A stretch of 64,000 nt of DNA from Clostridia bacterium UC5.1-1E11 (lineage in GTDB: Bacteria > Bacillota > Clostridia > Oscillospirales > Acutalibacteraceae). This document shows, in pieces, positions 45,600 to 53,855 of this stretch (its first letter is position 1; every line of letters begins with the position of its first letter). Made by a program: the position numbers and the translations under genes. The notes under the pieces were generated by a model, which was given only the letters and a program-made list of their open reading frames with translations, did no database searches and was not told the origin of the DNA. The DNA is taken from assembly GCA_001305115.1 (NCBI GenBank), contig BCAA01000001.1:1-64000 (forward strand), written 5' to 3'.

Positions 45600-46151
45600 T
45601 TATTCCGACTGCCGCAGCGTGCGGGACCAAAGCCCTGACTTTTGCAGCGTAAACACCAACAACGGGACAACGATCAGCTGTAGAAGAATGCCCGGCCAGG
45701 CGGTGAGGAATGCGCCGGACAAAAATGCCGCAAATCCATACGGCTTCCCAGCAACGCCCATAAAGACAGCGTTCACCAGCCCATAAATGACACGGCCGCC
45801 CAGCATGGCGCCCACCAAAGATACATAAAGTTTCTGGTGCAGCGTCTGATAAAAAAGCCCTGTGAGCACCCCATAGGCACACAATTCCACCATCATGGAA
45901 GCGCCGGTCGGGAAAATGGGGGGCATCCCTGTGAGGATGGACGAGAGCAGCGGGACCAGGATGCCACATGCTGCTCCATACTGCCAGCCGCAGAGAAGGC
46001 CGCACAGCAAAACCGGAAGATGCATGGGCAAAAGCGCTGTTCCGGCGCCCGTACCGAACACATGGAACACTGTGGGCAACAGAAGCCCCAGTGCAATACA
46101 AAGTGCTGTCGTTGTCAGGCGAACCGCCTGACGGTGTTGTGTCTGAAACAT
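45600..46151 (-). CDS. ECF transporter S component (vitamin-type substrate subunit)
   Basis: This 183-residue membrane protein starts at ATG 46151 (MFQTQHRQAVRLTTTALCIA), with AAGGAGGG upstream. It has about six hydrophobic helices. The pattern TALLPMHLPVLLCGLLCGWQ, then YGAACGILVPLLSSILTGMP and MMVELCAYGVLTGLFYQTL, is characteristic of ECF-type S components that bind a vitamin and use a shared energising module. No ATPase or EcfT genes are adjacent, as is usual for group II systems. The long structured 5' leader may be a ligand-sensing element, but the substrate (folate, thiamine, queuosine precursor or other) cannot be told. Confidence 0.85.
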   Translation of the reverse strand: MFQTQHRQAVRLTTTALCIALGLLLPTVFHVFGTGAGTALLPMHLPVLLCGLLCGWQYGAACGILVPLLSSILTGMPPIFPTGASMMVELCAYGVLTGLFYQTLHQKLYVSLVGAMLGGRVIYGLVNAVFMGVAGKPYGFAAFLSGAFLTAWPGILLQLIVVPLLVFTLQKSGLWSRTLRQSE

Positions 46152-46312
46152 AAAAGCCCTCCTTGACAAATTCCGCGCACGGGTCCCGGTGGGCGTTGTG
46201 CGGCTTCCTGCCGCGTCCCATCCTGTGGGGTTGCGCAGATCAAAAATCAATTCCGGCTGTCTTCAGACAGCGATTACAAACCGAGTATAGCGGGAAACGC
46301 GGCCCTTGTCAA
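46152..46312 (-). promoter_or_regulatory. Promoter and structured 5' leader of the ECF S-component gene
   Basis: Read leftward, -35 TTGACA (46312-46307) and -10 TATACT (46289-46284) are spaced by exactly 17 bases. The leader of about 125 bases contains a perfect hairpin GCTGTC-TTCA-GACAGC (46256-46271), a GCGGC / GCCGC stem (46200-46214) and an enclosing stem (46175-46179 with 46232-46236). This is a multi-stem leader before a vitamin transporter gene, the usual setting for a riboswitch. I could not match it to THF, TPP, preQ1 or cobalamin consensus sequences. Confidence 0.6.
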
Positions 46313-46325
46313 TCTCTCACCTATG

Positions 46326-46369
46326 AATGAATATTATTCATTGACGTTTGCGCATAATTGTGTTATGCT
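46326..46369 (+). promoter_or_regulatory. tetR promoter with TetR operator
   Basis: A perfect 8-bp palindrome AATGAATA-T-TATTCATT (46326-46342) overlaps the -35 box TTGACG (46341-46346). The -10 box TATGCT (46364-46369) follows after 17 bases. The same palindrome occurs before the MATE gene at 47037-47053. Confidence 0.82.
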
Positions 46370-46398
46370 GGCTTTGAGCTCAAAAAGGAGGCCATTCT

Positions 46399-46970
46399 AT
46401 GCCGCGGATTACAAAAGCCCCTGAGGAACGCCGCCAGGAGATTCTGGATACTGCTATGCGGTTGTTCTACCAAAACGGATACGAAAAACCTCTATCGCCG
46501 ATATTGCGCAGGAAATGCACGTCGCGCAGGGGTTGTGCTACCGATACTTTCCCTCCAAAGAGGCGCTGTTTGACACCGCCATCGACCAATATGCCGGCCA
46601 GCTGGTCGGCCGTATGACGGAGATTCTCCGACAGCCGGGGCTTACCTTGCGGGAGATCATCCTGCAAATGCCCACCTTCTTGGATACGGAAGCCGACGAC
46701 AACTTTACCTACAAACTTTGCCATGGCCCGCAGGGGCACAAACTCCATCAGCAGCTCTCCATGGCGGTGTGCGCGAAAATGCAGCCCATCGTCCAGGAGC
46801 AGTTGGACTTGGCAAAAGCGCGTGGGGAAATCCAAGTCGAAGATACCCGGACTGTGGCGTCCTTCTGCGTCTATGGGCAGCTGGGGGTCCTGCTGTGTGC
46901 AGAGATTCCAGGGGAGGAACGTGTCCGGCGCACAAAGGCGTTTCTGTTGGAGATGCTACATCTCAAATAG
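46399..46970 (+). CDS. TetR-family regulator, one-base frameshift
   Basis: Repaired length is about 190 residues. ATG 46399 has AAGGAGG upstream. The N-terminal DNA-binding domain reads EERRQEILDTAMRLFYQNGY, then, after adding one A at the A run 46484-46488, EKTSIADIAQEMHVAQGLCY and RYFPSKEALFDTAIDQYA. The C-terminal ligand domain is helical with a conserved-looking DLAKARGEIQVEDTRTVASF. As printed the frame stops early. The identical palindromes in its own promoter and before the MATE exporter gene indicate that it represses both until a ligand binds. Confidence 0.9.
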
Positions 46971-47033
46971 GCCTTTTTCATCAAACGCATGTTGTCGTAG
47001 AACCATTGGACGGCATGCGTTTAAAAATGCTTT

Positions 47034-47053
47034 TATAATGAATAATATTCATT
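47034..47053 (+). promoter_or_regulatory. TetR operator overlapping the MATE gene -10 box
   Basis: The palindrome AATGAATA-A-TATTCATT (47037-47053) overlaps a TATAAT box (47034-47039). A clear -35 box at standard spacing is not seen. Both half-sites are identical to those in the tetR promoter; only the central base differs. Confidence 0.82.
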
Positions 47054-47078
47054 CATTCAACTGGAAAGGATGATCTCG

Positions 47079-48401
47079 ATGTCTCAAACAATCCAATTTA
47101 TTGAAGGAAACACCCGGCGGTGCCTATTCAAGATGGCGGTTCCGGTGTTGACAGCCATGTTCCTGAACTTGGCCTATAACCTGGTGGACAGCCTTTGGAT
47201 TGGCAATCTCCTAGGAGAAACCGCATATGCCGCACTGACTGGTGCAACTCCTGTCATTTTGGTCTTAAATGCGGTGGCAATGGGAGCAACCAACGGCGTA
47301 TCCATCCTGTTATCCCAAGCGGTTGGGGCAAAGGACACCAGGCGGATTGACTGCCTGATCGCCACATCTCTGGCGGTTGCAGTGGTGTTTTCCATCGCGG
47401 TTACCGCTGGAATAGAGCTGTGTCTGCGCCCGCTTCTCTCTCTTTTACAAACCCCGGCAGAAACTTTTGAAATGGCCTATGGATACCTCTCCATCTATCT
47501 GCTCGGGTATCTTACCGTTTTCCTCTATTGCTACTTTACGGCGGTCCTGCGTAGCTTTGGCAACGCGGTCTTTCAAATGGTAGCTATGCTGATCTGCACC
47601 GCGCTGAATGCGGCCCTGGACCCGCTCTTTATCCACCTGTTCGGCTTTCAGGGCGCTGCCATCGCAACCCTTCTTTCCCAGACGCTCTGCCTGGTCTTTA
47701 TGCTGGTCTACCTGGCGAGGAAAAAGCTGTTTGTTATTCATCTGTCGGCCTTTTCCTGGGAGGCAGTTTCCGCCTTTTTTGCAAAAGGGGTCCCGGCCGC
47801 TTTTCAGCAGAGCATCCCAGCCCTCAGCACGGGTTTTTTAACTTCGTTGGTGAGCGGGTACGGCGTTACGGCTATCGCCGCTTATGGAATCATCGGCAAG
47901 CTGGAGACCATCCTGTTTTATCCAGCCATGGCCTTGAATATGGTTCTGACAACCATTGTGGGACAATGCGCCGGGGGGAAACGCTTTGACCGCGCGCGGG
48001 ATTATTTGAACGCCGCTCTTCTGTACGGCGGCGGCTTGTTGCTCCTTCTTTCCGCGCTGGTTGTGGGGTTTGCCGGGCCGCTTTCACAGGGTTTTGTCTC
48101 CAGCGCACCAGCAGCGGCAATCGTGCAACATTCCTTTTACATTGTCGGTATTGGATATGTCCTCAATACGGTCACCAATTGCTTCCTAGGGGCTGTCAAC
48201 GGTATGGGACGTCCAATGAAAAGTCTGTTCTGCATGGTATTGTATTATCTGGTGATCCGTATGCCCTTGGCATGGCTGCTCTCGAACGTCGGTTTGGGCT
48301 TGGATGGTATTTGGTGGGCTGTTTTGACCAGCCATATCGTGGCCGCCGGTGCAGCGGTTTTTCTGGGGAGGCATTTGCTGTCTTTACAGGAAAAATATTG
48401 A
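47079..48401 (+). CDS. MATE-family exporter controlled by TetR
   Basis: This 440-residue, 12-helix exporter is intact. ATG 47079 is preferred to ATG 47070 because GGAAAGGA then has correct spacing. Family features are RRCLFKMAVPVLTAMFLNLA, YNLVDSLWIGNLLGETAYAA and LTGATPVILVLNAVAMGATN in the first repeat, and GYGVTAIAAYGIIGKLETIL with FYPAMALNMVLTTIVGQCAG in the second. The protein exchanges cations for drugs or metabolites. The upstream operator ties it to the TetR gene before it. The window also has a second MATE gene at 22927; the two are not close in sequence. Confidence 0.92.
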   Translation: MSQTIQFIEGNTRRCLFKMAVPVLTAMFLNLAYNLVDSLWIGNLLGETAYAALTGATPVILVLNAVAMGATNGVSILLSQAVGAKDTRRIDCLIATSLAVAVVFSIAVTAGIELCLRPLLSLLQTPAETFEMAYGYLSIYLLGYLTVFLYCYFTAVLRSFGNAVFQMVAMLICTALNAALDPLFIHLFGFQGAAIATLLSQTLCLVFMLVYLARKKLFVIHLSAFSWEAVSAFFAKGVPAAFQQSIPALSTGFLTSLVSGYGVTAIAAYGIIGKLETILFYPAMALNMVLTTIVGQCAGGKRFDRARDYLNAALLYGGGLLLLLSALVVGFAGPLSQGFVSSAPAAAIVQHSFYIVGIGYVLNTVTNCFLGAVNGMGRPMKSLFCMVLYYLVIRMPLAWLLSNVGLGLDGIWWAVLTSHIVAAGAAVFLGRHLLSLQEKY

Positions 48402-48514
48402 AAGAAATATCCGGTTTTTTCCTCTATCATTATACAATTTGCCCAATAAACAAATGATATAATTTACAAAAACGTGAAGAAACTTAAATAAATCTTAATT
48501 ATGTGTTTGAAGTA
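48402..48514. other. Short AT-rich spacer after the MATE gene
   Basis: This is AT-rich DNA without a strong terminator; a TTTTTTCC stretch occurs but no stem precedes it. No gene is supported. Confidence 0.4.
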
Positions 48515-48629
48515 TTGACTTTTTGCAATCATATATGTACTATTGTATTAATCAACTGGTACAATGTGCCTGCATAAGTGGGATCTGCCAAAGAAGATTC
48601 CTTTCCAAGGAATCTTCCGTCCCATTTTT
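48515..48629 (+). promoter_or_regulatory. Promoter and leader hairpin of the MacAB-like operon
   Basis: The -35 box TTGACT (48515-48520) and -10 box TACTAT (48538-48543) are spaced by 17. In the 150-base leader a perfect 9-bp stem GAAGATTCC (48593-48601) / GGAATCTTC (48609-48617) is followed, within an outer GGGA/TCCC pairing, by CCCATTTTTG. It looks like an early terminator, so attenuation is possible. Confidence 0.65.
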
Positions 48630-48707
48630 GCAGAGACTCTTCTGCGCCATTTGGCCAGCTTTTGGCAGGACCACGGCGCATGGAATATGTGATGGAGGCT
48701 AAAAAGC

Positions 48708-50479
48708 GTGAAAAGAAAGAAAAAGGTTTTGATCGTCATCGGCGTTTTGGCTGCCGTGGCTGTGGGCGTGATGGTCTTTCGTCCCACCGACACGGGGACA
48801 ATCGCACTTCCCGTTGAACTTTCTCCCCTGCAAAAACAACGCTGCGCAGCACAATCAGCACCAACGGCAACGTGGAGAGCACGGATTCGGTAAACGTTTA
48901 CACCAATTTGACCTATCCGGTCAAGGATATTTTGGTCGAGGTCGGCGATCACGTCAACGAGGGGGACGTCTTGTGCGTCCTGGATTCGGAGGACCTGCAA
49001 CAGCAGATCACCCAGAAGCAGCTTTCCCTTGCGACGGCCAGCGCCAACAACCAGCAGCAGATTGAAACCAACCAGAAGAAATACGACGACGCCATGGAAA
49101 CGCTGAATGCTGGCCTGAACACCGAGCTGAATACAGCCCAACAGAATGTGAACGACGCCAAGCGGAAGGTGGACCAGGCGCAAAAGGACCTGGATGCCGC
49201 CAAATCCAAGCTGGACAGCAATCTGAATACGGAGCTGATCTCTGCGCAGTCCGCCTACGATACCGCTTCAACAGCGCTCGGCCGCGCGGAAAAAGCCCTG
49301 AAGGACCGCCGGAATGAACTCGGCAGCTACTACAGCGACCTGGAACGCGATTATGAAGAGGCGTTAAAGAAATACGAACGCGCAGTAAAAAATGACGACG
49401 ATGATGTCGAAGAACTCAAGGCAGACGTACTCGAATGCAAGCAGGCACTGACGGACGCAGAAAACGAGGCGGATGCCCTGTACATGAAGGGAACCGAAAC
49501 CCTCAGCGTGGACCAACTGCGGCGGAACGTCACCGATGCGCAACAGGCATATGACACCGCCAAACAGAACCTGGACGCCGCCAAAAAGGCGGTGGATGAC
49601 CAGCTGGGTACATACGAAACAGAACTCACAACAGCCAAGGACGCCTATAACAATGCGCTGAAGGCGCAAAAGGCAACCCAGACCGCCGTGACACACGGCT
49701 TGGAAGACAATTTGCAGGCGATCGAGACCAGCAAGCTCTCCGCGGACGACCGCGTACAGCGCGAGGAACTCAAAAATCTACAGGAGCAGTTGGGCAAGTG
49801 CACGGTGACTGCGCCCGTTTCCGGCACCATCACCGCAGTATATGCCACCGAGGGCGCGTCGCCGAGCGGCGTCATGTTCCAGATCGAAAACACCGACGCA
49901 TTGCAGGTGGACGTCAAAATCAAAGAATACGACGTAAACACGGTCAAACCCAACATGGCAGCCATCATCAAAGCGGACGCCACGGGCGACGATGAATACG
50001 AAGGCTATCTGGAAAAGGTATCTCCCACAGCGGTCCGGACGCCAGAGAGCACGGATGGCAACAATACGGCCAACTCCAAGGACGTCGAATTCGATGCGAC
50101 CGTAGTGGTTTCCTCGAAGGAAACCGGCCTGCGCATCGGCATGACCGCCCGCGCAGACATTGTGACCGAGCAGAAGGAAAATGTCTTTGCCGTGCCATAC
50201 GATGCGATCTCCACGGCGGCGGACGGCAGTTCGGTTGTCTACACGGTCAAGGAGCAGGAGGACGGGACTACCATAGCGGAGGCGGTTCCGGTTACGATGG
50301 GCTTGGAGACCGATTATGAGGTGGAAATCAGCGGCGATCTCCTCACAGAGGGCATGCAGATCATCTCGGACAGCAAACAGATTCAGCCCGGCATGCCGGT
50401 TTCTGCTATGCCGGCAGCCGGCGTCCTGCCGCAGGATACCGCCGGCTCGATGGGAGTGGGTGTTGTAGCCAATGGGTAA
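48708..50479 (+). CDS. MacA-like membrane fusion / HlyD-type adaptor, one-base frameshift
   Basis: This adaptor connects the ABC exporter to the outside of the membrane. Repaired length is about 590 residues. The GTG start at 48708 has GGAGG in front. An N-terminal anchor VLIVIGVLAAVAVGVMVF is followed by a lipoyl-like half (DILVEVGDHVNEGDVLCVLD) and a very long coiled coil of about 230 residues (for example QNVNDAKRKVDQAQKDLDAA). The second lipoyl half is KCTVTAPVSGTITAVYATEG, and a beta-barrel follows. The frame breaks at the A run 48832-48836; one more A restores LQKTTLRSTISTNGNVESTD. The gene overlaps the ATPase gene by eight bases. It is long for a Gram-positive adaptor because of the coiled coil. 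Confidence 0.88.
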
Positions 50480-51191
50480 GACAGTCATTGAGATGCGCGA
50501 CATCGTAAAAACCTATTACATCGGTACTCCCAACGAATTGGAAGTCCTCCATGGGATCAGCTTGGACATCCGGGAAGGGGAATTTGTCTCCATTGTCGGC
50601 GCGTCCGGTTCTGGTAAATCCACGCTGATGAATATCATCGGCGCGTTGGATCACCAGACCTCGGGGGAATACACCCTGGACGGCGTTCCCATGGCTGAAA
50701 TGAGCAGCCGCAAGCTCTCGCAGATCCGGAACCGCAAGATTGGATTTGTATTCCAGACCTTCAATCTCATCCCGCGCTGCACCGCACAGGCCAATGTGGA
50801 ACTTCCCATGCTGTATGCGGGCATTTCAAAGCGGGAGCGCAGTAAGCGCGCCAAGGAACTTTTAGAGATGGTGGAGATGTCGGAACGTTCCAGGCATATG
50901 CCGAACGAGCTCTCCGGCGGCCAGAAGCAGCGCGTGGCCATCGCCCGCGCCATGGCAAACGACCCGGCGATCATCCTGGCCGACGAACCAACCGGCGCTC
51001 TGGACAGCAATACCGGACGTCTGGTGATGGACATCTTCCATGAGCTGCACGAAAAACAGGGAAAGACCATTGTCCTGATTACGCACAACAACGAGTTGGC
51101 CGAAGAGACGGAACGCATCATCACCATCCACGACGGCAGCATCGTCCGGGAACGCGACAAGCGCCTGGAGCGGCAGGGGGTGGGTGCATGA
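50472..51191 (+). CDS. MacB-type ABC transporter ATPase
   Basis: This 239-residue ATPase is intact. Motifs: Walker A GASGSGKSTLMNIIGALDHQ near residue 42, Q-loop FVFQTFNLIPRCTAQANVEL, signature ELSGGQKQRVAIARAMANDP, Walker B IILADEPTGALDSNTG and H-loop ITHNNELAEETERI. This subfamily works with FtsX/MacB-type permeases in export of peptides or macrolides. Gene overlaps on both sides show that adaptor, ATPase and permease form one operon. Confidence 0.95.
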   Translation: MGKTVIEMRDIVKTYYIGTPNELEVLHGISLDIREGEFVSIVGASGSGKSTLMNIIGALDHQTSGEYTLDGVPMAEMSSRKLSQIRNRKIGFVFQTFNLIPRCTAQANVELPMLYAGISKRERSKRAKELLEMVEMSERSRHMPNELSGGQKQRVAIARAMANDPAIILADEPTGALDSNTGRLVMDIFHELHEKQGKTIVLITHNNELAEETERIITIHDGSIVRERDKRLERQGVGA

Positions 51192-52441
51192 ATCTGTTTG
51201 AGAACATCTCTCTGGCGATTGCCGGCCTGGTTTCCAACAAAATGCGCGCATTACTCACCATGCTGGGAATCATCATCGGCATCGGTTCGGTGATTGCCAT
51301 CACGTCGGTGGGCGAGGCAATGACCGGAATGGTCAGTTCTTCCATGGAGAGCATGGGCGTAAACAACGTTGCAATCCAAGTCACGCCCCGCGATTACACC
51401 AGTTCTTATACCTATACTGAGGACGACCTCATCACCGACGAAATGATCGAACAGTATCAAAACAAATACGGTGACAAGATCGTCGGTATCGGCCTGATGG
51501 AGAGCGCAGGAAGCGGCATCGTCACCAAGTTTCATGAGGACAACAAGGTCAGTCTGCAAGGCGTCAACGAGGGCTATGCCACGGGCGCGACAGGCACTCA
51601 GGTGAACATGGTGCGGGGACGCTTTATCAACGACTCGGACACAGAGCGCGCCAAATATGTGGCGGTCATCGCGCAGTCCCTGGCAGAGACGCTTTTTCCC
51701 GGCAATCAGAACGCTGTAGGACAGGAGATCAAGATCGAGATGGATGGCGGTGGACGCCAGACCTTCACCATCGTGGGCGTCTATGAGGATCAGGCAAACA
51801 GCTTCCTGATGGGTTCGGCCGGCATGAGCACCACCATTTACATCCCGATTTCGACCGCTTACCGCGTGTTGGATTACTCGCCGGACGGGTATTTCTATTT
51901 CTATATCGCGGTTCAGCCGGGTTTGGATTACCAGTCGTTCGCCGAGGAGTCTGCGGAGTTTTTTAACGACCGCTTCTATGCGAAAAACGAGAGCATGCAC
52001 TGCGAAGCGCAGAGCTTGGAATCCATGGTCAAAGAAGTCAATGACATGATGGGCACAATGTCCACGGCCATCGCGGTGATTGCTGGAATTTCGCTGCTGG
52101 TCGGCGGCATCGGCGTGATGAACATCATGCTGGTTTCCGTGACAGAGCGCACCCGCGAGATCGGCATCCGCAAAGCGCTCGGTGCACCGGATGGCGCCAT
52201 CCGTATGCAGTTTATTGTGGAATCCATGATTATCTGCGTCATCGGCGGCGCATTGGGAATCCTACTGGGCGCCCTGCTCGGTTATGCGGGCGGAAGCCTG
52301 TTGGGGATGCCCACAGTCCCATCCATAGGAGCCATCGTCATCGCGGTCGGCTTCTCCATGCTGATTGGCGTGTTTTTCGGCTACTATCCGGCCAACAAGG
52401 CCGCAAAGCTCGACCCCATCGAGGCTCTGCGGTACGAATAA
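51188..52441 (+). CDS. MacB-type FtsX-domain ABC permease
   Basis: This 417-residue permease is intact. The typical N-terminus is FENISLAIAGLVSNKMRALL with TMLGIIIGIGSVIAITSVGE, then a large extracellular MacB_PCD domain (about residues 45-260), and the FtsX domain near the C-terminus with SLLVGGIGVMNIMLVSVTER and TREIGIRKALGAPDGAIRMQ. The last helix ends in YYPANKAAKLDPIEALRYE, the family signature. With the HlyD-type adaptor and the ATPase it makes a tripartite exporter lacking an outer-membrane partner, as expected in a Gram-positive cell. Confidence 0.95.
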   Translation: MNLFENISLAIAGLVSNKMRALLTMLGIIIGIGSVIAITSVGEAMTGMVSSSMESMGVNNVAIQVTPRDYTSSYTYTEDDLITDEMIEQYQNKYGDKIVGIGLMESAGSGIVTKFHEDNKVSLQGVNEGYATGATGTQVNMVRGRFINDSDTERAKYVAVIAQSLAETLFPGNQNAVGQEIKIEMDGGGRQTFTIVGVYEDQANSFLMGSAGMSTTIYIPISTAYRVLDYSPDGYFYFYIAVQPGLDYQSFAEESAEFFNDRFYAKNESMHCEAQSLESMVKEVNDMMGTMSTAIAVIAGISLLVGGIGVMNIMLVSVTERTREIGIRKALGAPDGAIRMQFIVESMIICVIGGALGILLGALLGYAGGSLLGMPTVPSIGAIVIAVGFSMLIGVFFGYYPANKAAKLDPIEALRYE

Positions 52442-52458
52442 TACCAGACTCATTTCAT

Positions 52459-52495
52459 GCGCTCAAAGGCAGTTGGCCTTTGAGCGCATTCTGTT
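52459..52495 (+). terminator. Intrinsic terminator of the MacAB-like operon
   Basis: A perfect 12-bp stem GCGCTCAAAGGC (52459-52470) / GCCTTTGAGCGC (52476-52487), a 5-base loop and ATTCTGTTT downstream. Confidence 0.85.
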
Positions 52496-53170
52496 TGGTT
52501 AGAGAAATCACCGGCTGTGCATATGGAGAAGCCCCATAAAAAAGCTTTCGCTTTCAGTATCGAGCGAAGCGAGTTGTTCACAACAATCTTTCGATGGCAG
52601 AAGGTTGCTGTTAGAACAGTAATTGCCCATGTACGGGCTGTGCGCTGTGGGGTGAGTGACGCAAGCGAAAGCAAGTTCCGCACGTTTGGAGACGCTTGCC
52701 GGCAATGGGCCTTATGGGGCCTCCTTATGTCCCCGGCTCAGCCGGAGGGGGCGACTGATATGCTTTCTCAAAAGGGACTCCTGCGGTCCTGCTGGAGGGA
52801 GTAGGCACGCTTTGCTTGTGGGTAAAGCGGGAAATGAACAGCGGTTTTATCACCAAGGCGCCGCGCATACCGTCCACACGGGGACAACAGCAGAGAGCGC
52901 CCGGCAAGGTTCCCGCCATAGAAGGCTTCTTTGCCGCATGAACTGCCCACTTATGGGCTGCTGTGGTTTCGTGGAAAAAGCTTCAATTGAGCAAGGCTTG
53001 CCAGCGTAGAGCCTTTATGGAACTTTTCAAGCATCCCGGCTTTGTTGGGGGCATAATCGCGGCGGGAAGGCCGCTTGCCCGGCGTGCCGGTTATCAAAGT
53101 TCCTGGCTATTCCGGTTTCCAACGGGAAAACCTGGAATCTGAAAAAAATCCATACAAATTTCAAATTCCC
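52496..53170. other. Intergenic region of about 670 bases, no supported gene
   Basis: The stretch has short open frames only, none protein-like, and no good ribosome sites. It contains several short direct GCGAAAGC-type motifs (near 52555 and 52662) and looks like decayed DNA. A TATACT box just before the regulator gene (near 53175) may be its promoter -10. Confidence 0.45.
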
Positions 53171-53201
53171 ATGGTATACTGTCCGACAGGAGTTGATGAA
53201 A

Positions 53202-53855
53202 ATGAAACGAATCTTAGTCGTAGAGGACGATCCGGATATTCAGGAGATGCTCTGCGCTTATCTGCACGATGCAGGTTATGAGACCGGCGCGGCTGGGGAT
53301 GGGATCGCTGCTCTGGATTTGTTCCACGGGGGGACTTGGAATTTGGTCCTGTTGGACGTCCTGCTTCCAAAGGTGGACGGATACGGCGTCTGCGAGCTTA
53401 TCCGTCGCGAGTCCAGCATCCCAATCATCATGCTTACCGCCTTGGATGCGGAGGAAAACCAGCTCAAAGGCTTTGATCTGAACATCGACGACTATGTGAC
53501 AAAGCCGTTCTCCATGCCAATCCTCCTGCGAAAAATTGCCGCTGTGCTCCGCCGTGCCGGCAGCGGGGAAGAGGAGACCAGCCTACTGGTCTACCGGGAA
53601 CTGACCCTCGACCTCGATGCTTACCAGGTCACAGAGGGCGGGTGCCCCATCGATCTGACCAGCCGCGAATTTGAACTTTTGCGGGAACTGTTGCAAAATC
53701 AGGGGCGCGTATTGACGCGCTCCGTCCTGCTGGGAAAACTCTGGAATTACGATTTCCTAGGGGACGAACGCATTGTGGACAGCCACATCAAAAACCTGCG
53801 CAAAAAGCTGCGCGGGGATTACATCGAGACTGTGCGGGGGTGGGTACCGTGTTGA
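53202..53855 (+). CDS. OmpR-type response regulator, C-terminus probably shifted
   Basis: This 217-residue regulator starts at ATG 53202 (MKRILVVEDDPDIQEMLCAY), with AGGAG nine bases upstream. Receiver marks are EDD near residue 8, LVLLDVLLPKVDGYGVCELI and DDYVTKPFSMP. The winged helix has DLTSREFELLRELLQNQGRV and DSHIKNLRKKLRGDYIETVR. The printed end is GWVPC; family members end VRGVGYRVE. The frame that reads GYRVEKVH and stops at 53868 is reached if two G are missing from the G runs at 53836-53844. The gene overlaps the kinase gene. It follows the MacAB-like operon and probably regulates it. Confidence 0.9.
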   Translation: MKRILVVEDDPDIQEMLCAYLHDAGYETGAAGDGIAALDLFHGGTWNLVLLDVLLPKVDGYGVCELIRRESSIPIIMLTALDAEENQLKGFDLNIDDYVTKPFSMPILLRKIAAVLRRAGSGEEETSLLVYRELTLDLDAYQVTEGGCPIDLTSREFELLRELLQNQGRVLTRSVLLGKLWNYDFLGDERIVDSHIKNLRKKLRGDYIETVRGWVPC

